The notes: generated by a model not told the origin, from the letters alone. A DNA stretch of 11,565 bases from an uncultured Mailhella sp. (GCA_905192935.1 CAJJMX010000037.1:1-11565), one strand, 5' to 3'; positions 1-7,148 are shown, counted from the first letter of the stretch. Made by a program: numbers and translations.

Positions 1-79
1 CTGCTTGTATCCTTTCATGCTCCGAAAGGCAAGCTTTATTAAGAACAATTCCTGATAATTTTTCTTCCGCGCCTCTGTC

Positions 80-2050
80 ATGAAGCTTCCTTTTCTTCGT
101 TTTCTTTCCGTGCTGCTTGTTTCCGTCCTCATGTCGGCCTGCGCTTCCGGGACTGCCACCAAGGGCCGGCCTTCTCTTCCGGGAAGAGCCGGACCGGCCT
201 ATGTGCAGTGGCTGGAGGAGCAGGCGCTTCTGCGGCAGGCTCCCGAACTTTCATCCGTCGTCAGCGGCTCCATGCTCACATGGAAGCAATCCTCACAGCC
301 ATCGCCCATGGCCGGGGGAGGCGAAGCCTGGTTCCGCGTCTCTCCGGTGCTTTCGGCATGGTCGGGAAAGGTTCCCCTCTCGACGGCCATGACGAGAAAA
401 GGTCTGGCGGAGCATCTGGCAGGGCTCGGCGTCTCCGGGGTCATGCTCACGGGCATGAGCGATACCGGGGATGAGTGGGCCGGGCGCTCTCCGGCCGCAG
501 GTCTCGGCGAGGACGCAACAAGCTTTTCTTTCGGGCGTACGGCAGCAGGAAATGACGACTACGCCGCATGGACGGCCTCTCTGGCCCGTGCCGGTCTTCA
601 GGCAGGCGGCGAACTTCTGCCCTCCTTCACGGGCATGGGCCCCGACTTCTTTCTGTCCTTACGGGCCGTGAGGGATTACCCCGGACTGTACGCCATGACG
701 GAAATCCCTCCGAATCTCTGGCCGCTTCTTCCTCCTTTAAAGGAAAGAGAGCATGCGCCCCTTTCCGAAGACGCCACGACGGCTCTGGCGGCTCAGGGAG
801 CTCTGCCTGCCGCGCTGGAACAGGACATGTCCCCGGTCTCTCTTCTGCCCGGAGGATGGGCTGCCACGGGTCCCGTCACGGGAGTGGACGGCGTACGGCG
901 GCGCTGGGCCTACCGCTGGTATGACCGCCCCGACAGACCGGTGCTGCACTGGGACGATCCTTCCGCATCGGCAAGACGGGTCATGGAGGCCGGTCTCATT
1001 CAGCAGGTCGGACTCAGGCATCAGGCGCTTGTCGGCATACGCGCAGGAGCGTGGTACGGGCTGGATGCCGTCTCCGGAATGTCCCGGGAAACCGGTCAGT
1101 CTCTCGAACCCGGCCTCTCCGCTCTCCGGAACCTCTCGCGGAACGCGCACCGTTACGGCTCGGCCGTCGTCGTGCAGGACATCGTCCCTCAGCAAGGTCT
1201 TGCCGCGCTCATGGGCTGCGGCGCCGACTTCTTCTTCGACAGCGTGCTCTCTCCGGCCCTTGAAATCTCGCTTCTTACGGAAAACGCCTCTGCCGTGCAG
1301 GAAAGTCTGCGCCGTTCCATGACGCTCGGCATCGATCAGAAACGACTGTGGAGACTTTCTCCCGACGGTCTGCCCCGGCCTGATTTTTCTTCCCTGCTCT
1401 CCCTCGTGCCGGAAGGCTGGACAAGAATCCTTGTGCGCAGGGATGCGCCCGGTGAAGGACCGCGGCTGAACGCCGTCACGATTTCGGCCATGGCCTGCGG
1501 CCTTGCCCCCGGCAAGGCTCCCGACGCCGGGGAGGCTCTCGCCATGCGCGGGACGCACGAGCTCTGTCTTGCCGCAAGAGCCTTTCTGCCCGGGCTTCTC
1601 ATGTTTTCCGGCACGGACCTCGACGGCGCCCTGCCGGAAGGAAACGACTGGCCGGCCACGCCGCCGCTCTGGCAGATGGACCCGATGCCCGCCAGCCCCC
1701 AGGGACTGGCGTCGGGCCGCGCGGTCTACGCAGCCCTTCCCGGCAGAGACATGAAAGACCGGATACGCGCCGTGCTTGCCGCAAGAAAGATCACCGGCAT
1801 AGCCGAAGGCGCGCTTGTCGACGTTCCCCCATGCCGTGAAAAAAGAGTGCTCATAACGGTGTCCTCTCTGCCTTCCGGCGGATTTCTGGCTTTCTTCGGC
1901 AATCTGTCGCGGAAGGAAGCCGCCTTTTCACCGGACTTTGCCGCCTGGAAACACTCCGAAAAAAGAACCGACCTCCTTTCCGGCGGGGACATGTCCGACG
2001 AAATCATGACGCTTTCGCCGCATGAATGGCGCGCGGTTCTGCTGCGCTGA
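80..2050 (+). CDS. Lipoprotein with degenerate GH13 (trehalose-synthase-like) domain
   Basis: The 656-residue product starts with a lipoprotein signal: basic start, hydrophobic stretch, then MSAC with the lipidated Cys at residue 21. Ala at +2 predicts outer-membrane sorting under the Lol rule. The remainder reads like an alpha-amylase superfamily (GH13) barrel. A beta1-like segment (EHLAGLGVSGVMLTG) comes first. Near residues 280-325, RRWAYRWYDRPDRP followed by a GIRAGAW segment aligns by eye with the trehalose synthase stretch that leads into its nucleophile strand. The C-terminus ends in a GH13-like beta domain (DLLSGG, then LSPHEWRAVLL). At the expected catalytic positions I read Gly323 for the nucleophile Asp, Gln366 for the acid/base Glu, and RRDA (453-456) for the usual RNHD. 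It is therefore probably not an active glycosidase and may bind glycan or act structurally. The start has no clear Shine-Dalgarno, but the signal peptide fixes it. The fold assignment is by-eye homology; the CDS itself is secure. Confidence 0.75.
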   Translation: MKLPFLRFLSVLLVSVLMSACASGTATKGRPSLPGRAGPAYVQWLEEQALLRQAPELSSVVSGSMLTWKQSSQPSPMAGGGEAWFRVSPVLSAWSGKVPLSTAMTRKGLAEHLAGLGVSGVMLTGMSDTGDEWAGRSPAAGLGEDATSFSFGRTAAGNDDYAAWTASLARAGLQAGGELLPSFTGMGPDFFLSLRAVRDYPGLYAMTEIPPNLWPLLPPLKEREHAPLSEDATTALAAQGALPAALEQDMSPVSLLPGGWAATGPVTGVDGVRRRWAYRWYDRPDRPVLHWDDPSASARRVMEAGLIQQVGLRHQALVGIRAGAWYGLDAVSGMSRETGQSLEPGLSALRNLSRNAHRYGSAVVVQDIVPQQGLAALMGCGADFFFDSVLSPALEISLLTENASAVQESLRRSMTLGIDQKRLWRLSPDGLPRPDFSSLLSLVPEGWTRILVRRDAPGEGPRLNAVTISAMACGLAPGKAPDAGEALAMRGTHELCLAARAFLPGLLMFSGTDLDGALPEGNDWPATPPLWQMDPMPASPQGLASGRAVYAALPGRDMKDRIRAVLAARKITGIAEGALVDVPPCREKRVLITVSSLPSGGFLAFFGNLSRKEAAFSPDFAAWKHSEKRTDLLSGGDMSDEIMTLSPHEWRAVLLR

Positions 2051-2110
2051 AAGGCACCTGCGTCCGTACCTGCGGCGGCATGAAAAATCCATCGGAATAC
2101 CGCCGAGGGC

Positions 2111-2139
2111 TTGCGCCGTCACGGATATTTTGGGATACT
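2111..2139 (+). promoter_or_regulatory. Possible sigma70-type promoter for the glycosyltransferase gene
   Basis: A TTGCGC (2111-2116) and a GATACT (2134-2139) are separated by exactly 17 bases, about 55 bases upstream of the chosen glycosyltransferase start. The -10 box matches the consensus at 4 of 6 positions and the -35 only at 3 of 6. The spacing and the position in the 143-base gap after the lipoprotein gene are the main support, so the call is weak. Confidence 0.25.
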
Positions 2140-2193
2140 CGCCACACTGCCGGTCGTGCCGGACTTTTTCTTGAACCCCAGCGGGAGCCCCCC

Positions 2194-4440
2194 ATGGACG
2201 AAAGCATAGAACGTAAGGATCAGGACAAGGAAAAACTTTCGGCGGAACAGAACGCCGCAACGGAACAGACGGAAGCGGTGCCGCCGTCGGACGAAAACGT
2301 CACTCCCGTTTCCGATGAGGAAACGAGCCCTTCCGGCGAAAAGACGCCCCGGAAGGATGAGGAACCGGACGCCGCAGACGAGACGGAAAAAACCTCCGAA
2401 ACTGCGGACGACGCCGCTTCCGCAGAATCCTCTCCGGAAGTCTCCGACGAGAAGGCCGGATCTTCGACCGAAGGACCGGACACGCCCCTTACGCTCGGCG
2501 CCGCTCCGGCTGACGCAGAGGAAAAGAGCCCGGAGCCCATCGCCATGCCGAAAAAGGCCGTACCCGTGCCGCCGCCTTCCGGACCTGCGGAAAAGCTCTT
2601 CAACGCCCTTTCCTACGCCGGACTGCCGGTTCTGCTCATTCTCGCCGCAGCCATGACCTTCCTGGAAGTGTGGCAGGTGCGTGATCTGTGGTTCTCCGAC
2701 GAGGTCCGTCTTGCCGATGCCTTCATGCATCTCGGCAGCGGCGACTGGCTCATGCTCACCATGAACGGCCTGCCCTATCCCGACAAGCCGCCGCTGTATT
2801 TCTGGTTCATGGACGCGCTGACCATGATCCCCGGCGTGAGCATGCCCATGGTGATGTTCCTTGCGGTGGCCGTCTCCCATCTGCTTTTCATCGGTTCCGT
2901 CTGGCTGCTCGCCAGAGGTACCGGTCACGACCGCCGCGAAGCCTTTGCCGCCGGACTTGCGGCCCTGGGCTGCGCGTTCATCAGCGGCGCGGCCTGCTAT
3001 CCGCGCATGGATCTTCTGTTTGCCGCCGTGGTCGCGCTCGGCATGACCTGCCTGTACCGCGGCTGGATAAAGTCGTTTGCACCCTTCTGGCTTGCCGCGG
3101 GCTTTCTGCTCATGGGCGTGGCCACGCTCATAAAAAGCCCCCTCGGCATTGCCTTCGCCGTGGTCACGAGCGTCATCTTCCTGTTCTGGCGCGGCACCCC
3201 CGGACGGCTGAACAGCCGTGACGGCCTGCCCGGCTTCACCCTCATGCTGCTCATGATCCTGGCTTGGGCCGCCGCGCTCTATCTCGGCGGCCATCAGGAA
3301 TACCTGCGCAACATGGTGATGCAGCAGCTTGCCGGACGCGTGCTCGAGGGCGGCAATCACGGACAGGTCTGGTGGTACTACCTTGCGGCCCTGCCCGTCA
3401 TGTGGCTGCCGTGGATCCTCGTCGTGCTCTTCGTCAACTGGTTTTCCGCCCTGCGCGGCATCCCCTCGGCCTGGAAGAGCCGCAGGGAAAAGGGCGGTTC
3501 GAGCTGGCTGTGGATATGGTTCGTCACCGGCGTGGCCATGCTCTCCGCCGTGCAGGCCAAGATGGCCGTGTACGCCCTTCCGCTGCTCGCGCCCCTCGCC
3601 GTGCTGACGGGCCGCTCCCTGATGCGTCTCACCCCCGGCCGCAGCCGCTTTTTCTTCAGTCTCTCTTCCGCCCTCTTCGCCGTGGCGGGCCTTGCTCTTG
3701 TTCTCATTGAAGTCTTCCCCGTCGTGCGTCCCTACATAGGCGACTACCTGCCCGCCGTGCCCGCCGTGATCGAGCCCTGGCTGAACGGTCTTTCCGGCAC
3801 CATGTACATGGGCGGCATACTCATTCTGCTTGCCGTGGTCCTGCTCTTCTTCACCCGCCTCGGACTGCCCGGAGGCGCGCTTCTCGTCACGACCCTCGGC
3901 ATGATCCTCATGATGCTGCCCTACGAGACCTTCGTCGCGCCTTCCATGGACAAGCTGCTGAGCCCCCGCGCTCAGGCCGAGGTCATGGCCGCCAAGGTGA
4001 AGGAAGGCTATGCTCCGGCCGCCTTCAACGTCTACCCCGGCGCCTACGCATGGCATCTCAATGAACTTCTGCCGCAGAAGTCCGGACGCCTCTCGGTGCC
4101 CGATCTCGACACCCCGGCCGCCAGAGACGCCTGGCTCAAGGCCCATCCCATGACGGTCATGGCCATGCCCGCCGCCGACTGGGATGCCTGGACCGACAGA
4201 CCCGCAGGAGCGGAGGTCCTTCTCAAGACCTGGATGGTGCACAAGAACTATGTGGTGGTCGCCTTCAGCGCCGCCCCATCTCCCGCCCCGGCCGCTTCCG
4301 TACCTGCGGAAGACGCCTCCGACGCGCCCGCCGAAGCCGCCGCGCCTGATGGCGGAAGCTCGGAAGATGCGCCTGCGGCGCAGGCTCCCGCTCCCTCCGA
4401 AGCTCCCGCCGCGGAAGGCGAACCGGCCGCCGGCAAGTAA
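2194..4440 (+). CDS. ArnT/PMT-family (GT83-like) membrane glycosyltransferase
   Basis: The 748-residue polytopic protein belongs to the ArnT/dolichyl-phosphate-mannose mannosyltransferase family. Members move a sugar from an undecaprenyl- or dolichyl-phosphate carrier to an acceptor on the periplasmic side. The family's first-loop signature is present: Asp169-Glu170 in FSDEVRLADAF, then GDWLMLTMNG and DKPPLYFW (about 197-204), plus a later KSPLG. About 13 hydrophobic segments run from residue ~142 to ~600. Two low-complexity additions flank this core: residues 1-130 are rich in Glu, Asp, Ser and Lys, and the last ~55 residues are Ala/Pro/Glu-rich. The start at 2194 is chosen because GCGGGAG precedes it at good spacing. 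The frame is also open upstream to 2026, but that would overlap the lipoprotein gene. The substrate is unknown: no aminoarabinose (arn) genes are nearby, so the name ArnT is not justified. The preceding envelope lipoprotein suggests a role in surface glycan or lipid A modification, which is inference. Confidence 0.88.
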   Translation: MDESIERKDQDKEKLSAEQNAATEQTEAVPPSDENVTPVSDEETSPSGEKTPRKDEEPDAADETEKTSETADDAASAESSPEVSDEKAGSSTEGPDTPLTLGAAPADAEEKSPEPIAMPKKAVPVPPPSGPAEKLFNALSYAGLPVLLILAAAMTFLEVWQVRDLWFSDEVRLADAFMHLGSGDWLMLTMNGLPYPDKPPLYFWFMDALTMIPGVSMPMVMFLAVAVSHLLFIGSVWLLARGTGHDRREAFAAGLAALGCAFISGAACYPRMDLLFAAVVALGMTCLYRGWIKSFAPFWLAAGFLLMGVATLIKSPLGIAFAVVTSVIFLFWRGTPGRLNSRDGLPGFTLMLLMILAWAAALYLGGHQEYLRNMVMQQLAGRVLEGGNHGQVWWYYLAALPVMWLPWILVVLFVNWFSALRGIPSAWKSRREKGGSSWLWIWFVTGVAMLSAVQAKMAVYALPLLAPLAVLTGRSLMRLTPGRSRFFFSLSSALFAVAGLALVLIEVFPVVRPYIGDYLPAVPAVIEPWLNGLSGTMYMGGILILLAVVLLFFTRLGLPGGALLVTTLGMILMMLPYETFVAPSMDKLLSPRAQAEVMAAKVKEGYAPAAFNVYPGAYAWHLNELLPQKSGRLSVPDLDTPAARDAWLKAHPMTVMAMPAADWDAWTDRPAGAEVLLKTWMVHKNYVVVAFSAAPSPAPAASVPAEDASDAPAEAAAPDGGSSEDAPAAQAPAPSEAPAAEGEPAAGK

Positions 4441-4451
4441 ATCATCATCGC

Positions 4452-4485
4452 ATGCCCGGAGCGAACTGTTCGCGCCGGGCATTTT
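4452..4485 (+). terminator. Rho-independent terminator after the glycosyltransferase gene
   Basis: ATGCCCGG (4452-4459) pairs with CCGGGCAT (4475-4482) and, past one mismatch, GCGAA pairs with TTCGC around a CTG loop. Four Ts (4482-4485) follow. The hairpin starts 12 bases after the stop codon. The T tract is short, so termination may be partial; plsY begins only 38 bases downstream. Confidence 0.7.
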
Positions 4486-4523
4486 CCTCTCCCTCGCCAA
4501 AACCTCAACCCGGACGCGAGCCC

Positions 4524-5126
4524 ATGACCTATCTTACCCTTGTTCTCTGCATGGCCCTGGCCTTCTTTCTCGGCGCTGTTCCCTTCGGTCTCGTCATCGC
4601 CAAAACCTTCAAGGGCATCGACCCGAGAAAGGCCGGAAGCGGAAACATAGGCTCCACCAACGTGGCCAGGCTCTGCGGTCTTCCCTGGGGCATCATGACG
4701 CTCTTCTGCGACATCATGAAAGGGCTTCTGCCGGTGCTTCTGGCCGTGAACGTGCTGCCTTCCCCGTTCATGCAGAGCCTCGTGGCTCTCGCCGCGGTGA
4801 CCGGACACATCAAGTCGCCCTTCCTCGGCTTCAGAGGCGGCAAGGGCGTGGCCACCACCATAGGCGCGCTCATACCGCTGGCCTTCTGGCCTCTTCTGTG
4901 CGCCGTGCTCTGCTGCGTGGCCGTCATCGCCGTCACCCGCTACGTGTCCCTGGGCTCCATGGTCATGGCCGCCTCTCTCGTGGTATTCTACGCGCTGTTC
5001 GGCCGCTTCGACCTGGAACCTCTGGCCGTCGTTCTTCTCGTCATGATACTCTGGGCGCACCGGGCCAATATAGGACGACTCATGCGCGGCGAGGAAAGCA
5101 AGTTTCTTGCGAAAAAAAAGAGCTGA
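4524..5126 (+). CDS. plsY: Acyl-phosphate:glycerol-3-phosphate acyltransferase PlsY
   Basis: The 200-residue integral membrane enzyme transfers an acyl group from acyl-phosphate to glycerol-3-phosphate, giving lysophosphatidic acid. This is the first step of bacterial phospholipid synthesis, in partnership with PlsX. All family motifs are visible: AGSGNIGSTNVAR near residue 37, GHIKSPFLGFRGGKGVATT near residue 94 (phosphate-binding loop), YVSLGS near residue 141, and the C-terminal HRANIGRLMRGEESKF. Hydrophobic segments lie between the motifs, and the length is normal for the family. The start at 4524 gives the canonical N-terminus (MTYLTLVLCMALAFFLGAVP). The frame is open upstream to 4452, but that start sits inside the preceding terminator hairpin. 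The ribosome binding site is weak (GGACGCGAG). No promoter is obvious in the 38 bases after the terminator, so expression may rely on read-through or an upstream promoter. Confidence 0.96.
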   Translation: MTYLTLVLCMALAFFLGAVPFGLVIAKTFKGIDPRKAGSGNIGSTNVARLCGLPWGIMTLFCDIMKGLLPVLLAVNVLPSPFMQSLVALAAVTGHIKSPFLGFRGGKGVATTIGALIPLAFWPLLCAVLCCVAVIAVTRYVSLGSMVMAASLVVFYALFGRFDLEPLAVVLLVMILWAHRANIGRLMRGEESKFLAKKKS

Positions 5127-5207
5127 GGTGCGGAAAAGTTCTTCTTTTCATAACAGAGGAATGCTGGACCTTCATGATGTTCTATGCTAGCGTCTTTTTA
5201 AGAGCAG

Positions 5208-5275
5208 AAGACCGTACGGTTCGAGGTCTTTGCGTCCTATGAACGCGGGATTTGCCCGCTCCCGGCCCGACCGGG
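5208..5275 (+). promoter_or_regulatory. Structured leader upstream of hpf
   Basis: Three short inverted repeats lie in tandem before the hibernation-factor gene. AAGACC (5208-5213) pairs with GGTCTT (5225-5230). GCGGG (5245-5249) pairs with CCCGC (5255-5259). CCCGG (5261-5265) pairs with CCGGG (5271-5275). The last arm abuts and slightly overlaps the GGGGAAGGA ribosome binding site, so it could modulate translation. No T tract follows, so they do not look like terminators. A regulatory role is inference, since short GC-rich pairs arise by chance in such DNA. Confidence 0.3.
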
Positions 5276-5288
5276 GAAGGAATTGCTT

Positions 5289-5621
5289 ATGCAGATTGAA
5301 GTCGTTTTCCGCAATCTTACCCCTTCCGATGCCCTGAAGAACTACGCCCTCAAGCGTTTCCAGAAGATAGAACGCATGGTCGGCGACGAGGAAGCAAAGC
5401 TTCTGGTCACTCTTTCCATGGAGAACGGTCGTCCCAAGGCCGATCTCATGCTGACCGGACAGAACCTGAACTTTGCCGCCAGTGAAAGAAACGACGACAT
5501 GTATGCCGCCATCGACCTGTGCAATGACCGCATAGGCCAGCAGCTGCGCAAGGCCAGCGAGCGCCGCAGCCAGATCAACCGCGATACCATGGTGGATTCC
5601 CTGGGCGAAGACAAGGCGTAG
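5289..5621 (+). CDS. hpf: Short-form ribosome hibernation-promoting factor (HPF/RaiA family)
   Basis: The 110-residue protein fits the sigma-54 modulation/YfiA family, which binds the decoding centre of the 30S subunit in stationary phase and stores ribosomes in an inactive form. The N-terminal strand MQIEVVFRNLTPSDALKNYA, the LVTLSMENGRPKADLML region and the hallmark DDMYAAIDLCNDRIGQQLRK (about 70-90) match the family. The C-terminus is a short charged tail without the dimerisation domain of long HPF, so 100S dimers would need a separate partner such as RMF, or might not form. The ATG at 5289 is preferred because GGAAGGAA (5275-5282) lies six bases upstream. A TTG at 5283 in the same frame would add only two residues and overlap the ribosome binding site. 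The gene is not beside rpoN here, unlike in many proteobacteria, and forms its own unit closed by a strong terminator. Confidence 0.93.
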   Translation: MQIEVVFRNLTPSDALKNYALKRFQKIERMVGDEEAKLLVTLSMENGRPKADLMLTGQNLNFAASERNDDMYAAIDLCNDRIGQQLRKASERRSQINRDTMVDSLGEDKA

Positions 5622-5658
5622 CAGTCCTCTTCCGAGAGTCGCGACAACCTGAACATAC

Positions 5659-5693
5659 AGCCTCCGATTGCATCACGCAGTCGGAGGCTTTTT
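5659..5693 (+). terminator. Rho-independent terminator after hpf
   Basis: AGCCTCCGA (5659-5667) pairs with TCGGAGGCT (5681-5689). A T-G wobble and TGC/GCA extend the stem to about 13 bp around an ATCAC loop. TTTTT (5689-5693) follows directly. It lies 38 bases after the hpf stop codon and insulates the pfk promoter that follows. Confidence 0.93.
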
Positions 5694-5718
5694 ATCACTC
5701 AGCCCTCAAAACTTTTGC

Positions 5719-5747
5719 GTGACAAGCGAATTCAAAAAAAGTATCCT
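5719..5747 (+). promoter_or_regulatory. Sigma70-type promoter of the phosphofructokinase gene
   Basis: GTGACA (5719-5724, 5 of 6 matches to the -35 consensus) is separated by 17 bases, including an A-rich run, from TATCCT (5742-5747, 4 of 6 matches to the -10). Transcription would start near 5754, giving a leader of about 20 bases with the ribosome binding site TGGAGG (5764-5769). The strong terminator just upstream makes a dedicated promoter here necessary. Confidence 0.6.
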
Positions 5748-5775
5748 CTTCGCTCTATGATTCTGGAGGCTGCAA

Positions 5776-7062
5776 ATGACTCACGAAATAGATACGCATA
5801 TCATGACTGTGGGAAAGGCCAAGATCGACAACCCGGCCATAGGCCCCTATGTCGACGACACCCCCGTTCCCTTCTATCTTGACGCCGAACACGGCGGAGA
5901 AGACGTCAAAGGGCTGGAAGACACCCCCATCTATATCGAACAGGCCGGTCCGCGCGAGCACGTGTACTACGATCCCGGCAAGACCAAGGCGGCCATCGTC
6001 ACCTGCGGCGGTCTCTGCCCCGGCCTCAACGACGTCATTCGTGCCGTGGTGCTCGAATCCTACTACGGCTACGGTGTGCGCTCCATCCTCGGCATCCGCT
6101 ACGGTCTTGAGGGATTCATTCCCAAGTACCATCATGAAATCATGGAGCTCACGCCCCGCAACGTGTCGGAAATCCACACTTTCGGCGGCACCATTCTGGG
6201 TTCCTCCCGCGGCCCGCAGAGCCCCGAGGAAATCGTGGATGCCCTTGAGCGCATGAACGTCAACATGCTCTACATCATAGGCGGCGACGGCACCATGAAG
6301 GCCGCCGCGGCCATTCAGGAAGAAATCTTCCGTCGTCAGCTCCACACTTCCGTCATCGGCATTCCCAAGACCATCGACAACGACATCAACTTCGTGCCCA
6401 AGTCCTTCGGCTTCGACACCGCCGTGGACGTGGCCACCTCGTCCCTGCGCTGCGCCCATACCGAGGCCATCGGCGCTCCCTACGGCGTGGGCCTCGTCAA
6501 GCTCATGGGCCGCGAATCCGGATTCATCGCCGCCCAGGCCACGCTGTCGCTCAACATCGTGAACTTCGTGCTCGTGCCTGAAGTGCCCTTCAAGCTCGAA
6601 GGCGAAGGCGGTCTTCTGCCCGCTCTCGAAGAACGCCTGAGGAACCGTTCCCACGCCGTCATCGTGGCGGCCGAAGGCGCAGGTCAGGACCTGCTCACCG
6701 CAAGCGGCAAGACCGATGCCTCCGGAAACCGCGTGCTCGGAGACATCGGCCTGTTCCTGCAGAAGGCCATCAAGAACTACTTCTCCACCAAGGACATGAA
6801 CGTCACCGTCAAGTACATCGATCCGAGCTACATCGTGCGTTCCGTGCCCGCCAACACCAACGACCGCGTCTACTGCGGACTTCTCGGACGCAACGCCGTG
6901 CATGCGGCCATGGCCGGCAAGACCAACATGGTCGTTGCCCGTCTGCTCGACCGCTTCGTACATCTGCCTCTGCAGCTCGTCACTCGCCGCCGCCGTCAGA
7001 TAGACATCAAGTCCAACTACTGGCGCTCGGTCATCGCCACCACGGGCCAGAGACTCGCGTAA
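5776..7062 (+). CDS. 6-phosphofructokinase, plant/trypanosome-type (ATP-dependent predicted)
   Basis: The 428-residue enzyme phosphorylates fructose 6-phosphate to the 1,6-bisphosphate, the committed step of glycolysis. The PFK core starts near residue 70 after an N-terminal extension: TCGGLCPGLNDVIRAVV (phosphate donor loop), GGDGT (169-173), PKTIDND (197-203) with the catalytic Asp, MGRESGF (244-250), and YIDPSYIVRSVPANTNDRVY near residue 350. The last motif and the extension resemble plant and trypanosomal PFKs rather than E. coli PfkA. Gly172 is the residue typical of ATP users, where PPi enzymes usually carry Asp. Lys198 is typical of PPi enzymes but also occurs in ATP-using plant/trypanosome types. 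ATP use is thus the best prediction, not proven. The start is secure: TGGAGG lies six bases upstream of the ATG. The gene is monocistronic, with its own promoter and terminator. It may be listed simply as pfkA in some genomes. Confidence 0.95.
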   Translation: MTHEIDTHIMTVGKAKIDNPAIGPYVDDTPVPFYLDAEHGGEDVKGLEDTPIYIEQAGPREHVYYDPGKTKAAIVTCGGLCPGLNDVIRAVVLESYYGYGVRSILGIRYGLEGFIPKYHHEIMELTPRNVSEIHTFGGTILGSSRGPQSPEEIVDALERMNVNMLYIIGGDGTMKAAAAIQEEIFRRQLHTSVIGIPKTIDNDINFVPKSFGFDTAVDVATSSLRCAHTEAIGAPYGVGLVKLMGRESGFIAAQATLSLNIVNFVLVPEVPFKLEGEGGLLPALEERLRNRSHAVIVAAEGAGQDLLTASGKTDASGNRVLGDIGLFLQKAIKNYFSTKDMNVTVKYIDPSYIVRSVPANTNDRVYCGLLGRNAVHAAMAGKTNMVVARLLDRFVHLPLQLVTRRRRQIDIKSNYWRSVIATTGQRLA

Positions 7063-7084
7063 CGCTTTCGCGCCCTGCGTGCGC

Positions 7085-7124
7085 ACAAAAAGCCCCGGAC
7101 AATCCTTTGTCCGGGGCTTTTTGT
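7085..7124 (+). terminator. Strong terminator after the phosphofructokinase gene
   Basis: An 18-base arm (7085-7102) is perfectly complementary to 7107-7124 around a TCCT loop. The GC-rich core GCCCCGGAC/GTCCGGGGC is flanked by an A-run and a T-run. The symmetry means it could terminate in both directions, although no gene on the opposite strand needs it. Confidence 0.96.
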
Positions 7125-7132
7125 CGTATCGG

Positions 7133-7148
7133 CGGAAACGATTTTCCG
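7133..7148. repeat. Short perfect inverted repeat before the AddA-like gene
   Basis: CGGAAA (7133-7138) and TTTCCG (7143-7148) are perfect reverse complements around CGAT, in the only free space (about 65 bases) between the terminator and the AddA-like start. It could be an operator or a small hairpin. No matching copy was noticed elsewhere and no function can be assigned. Confidence 0.3.

Noticed and set aside
11..79. Inverted repeat CCTTTC/GAAAGG (11-29) and a GATAAT -10-like box (54-59) before the lipoprotein gene
   Set aside because: No acceptable -35 lies 16-18 bases upstream of GATAAT, and the 6-bp repeat has no T tract. They may be part of a promoter region, but the support is too thin to call.
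2150..2169. CCGG/CCGG mini-stem followed by TTTTT between the first two genes
   Set aside because: The stem is only 4 bp, too weak to call as a terminator despite the T tract. A terminator for the lipoprotein gene is therefore not identified.
2026..2193. Upstream extension of the glycosyltransferase frame
   Set aside because: It overlaps the lipoprotein gene end, lacks a ribosome binding site and encodes no family sequence. The ATG at 2194 has GCGGGAG upstream.
2119..4500. 793-codon open frame on the - strand opposite the glycosyltransferase gene
   Set aside because: Its translation is Gly/His/Arg-rich with no recognisable domain, and it mirrors a well-supported membrane protein gene. Long antisense frames are expected in GC-rich coding DNA.
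4452..4523. Upstream extension of the plsY frame
   Set aside because: The ATG at 4452 is the first base of the terminator stem, and the added 24 residues are not part of PlsY.
5133..5149. GAAAAG/CTTTTC hairpin just after plsY
   Set aside because: It is an AT-rich 6-bp stem with no T tract after it, unlikely to terminate transcription.
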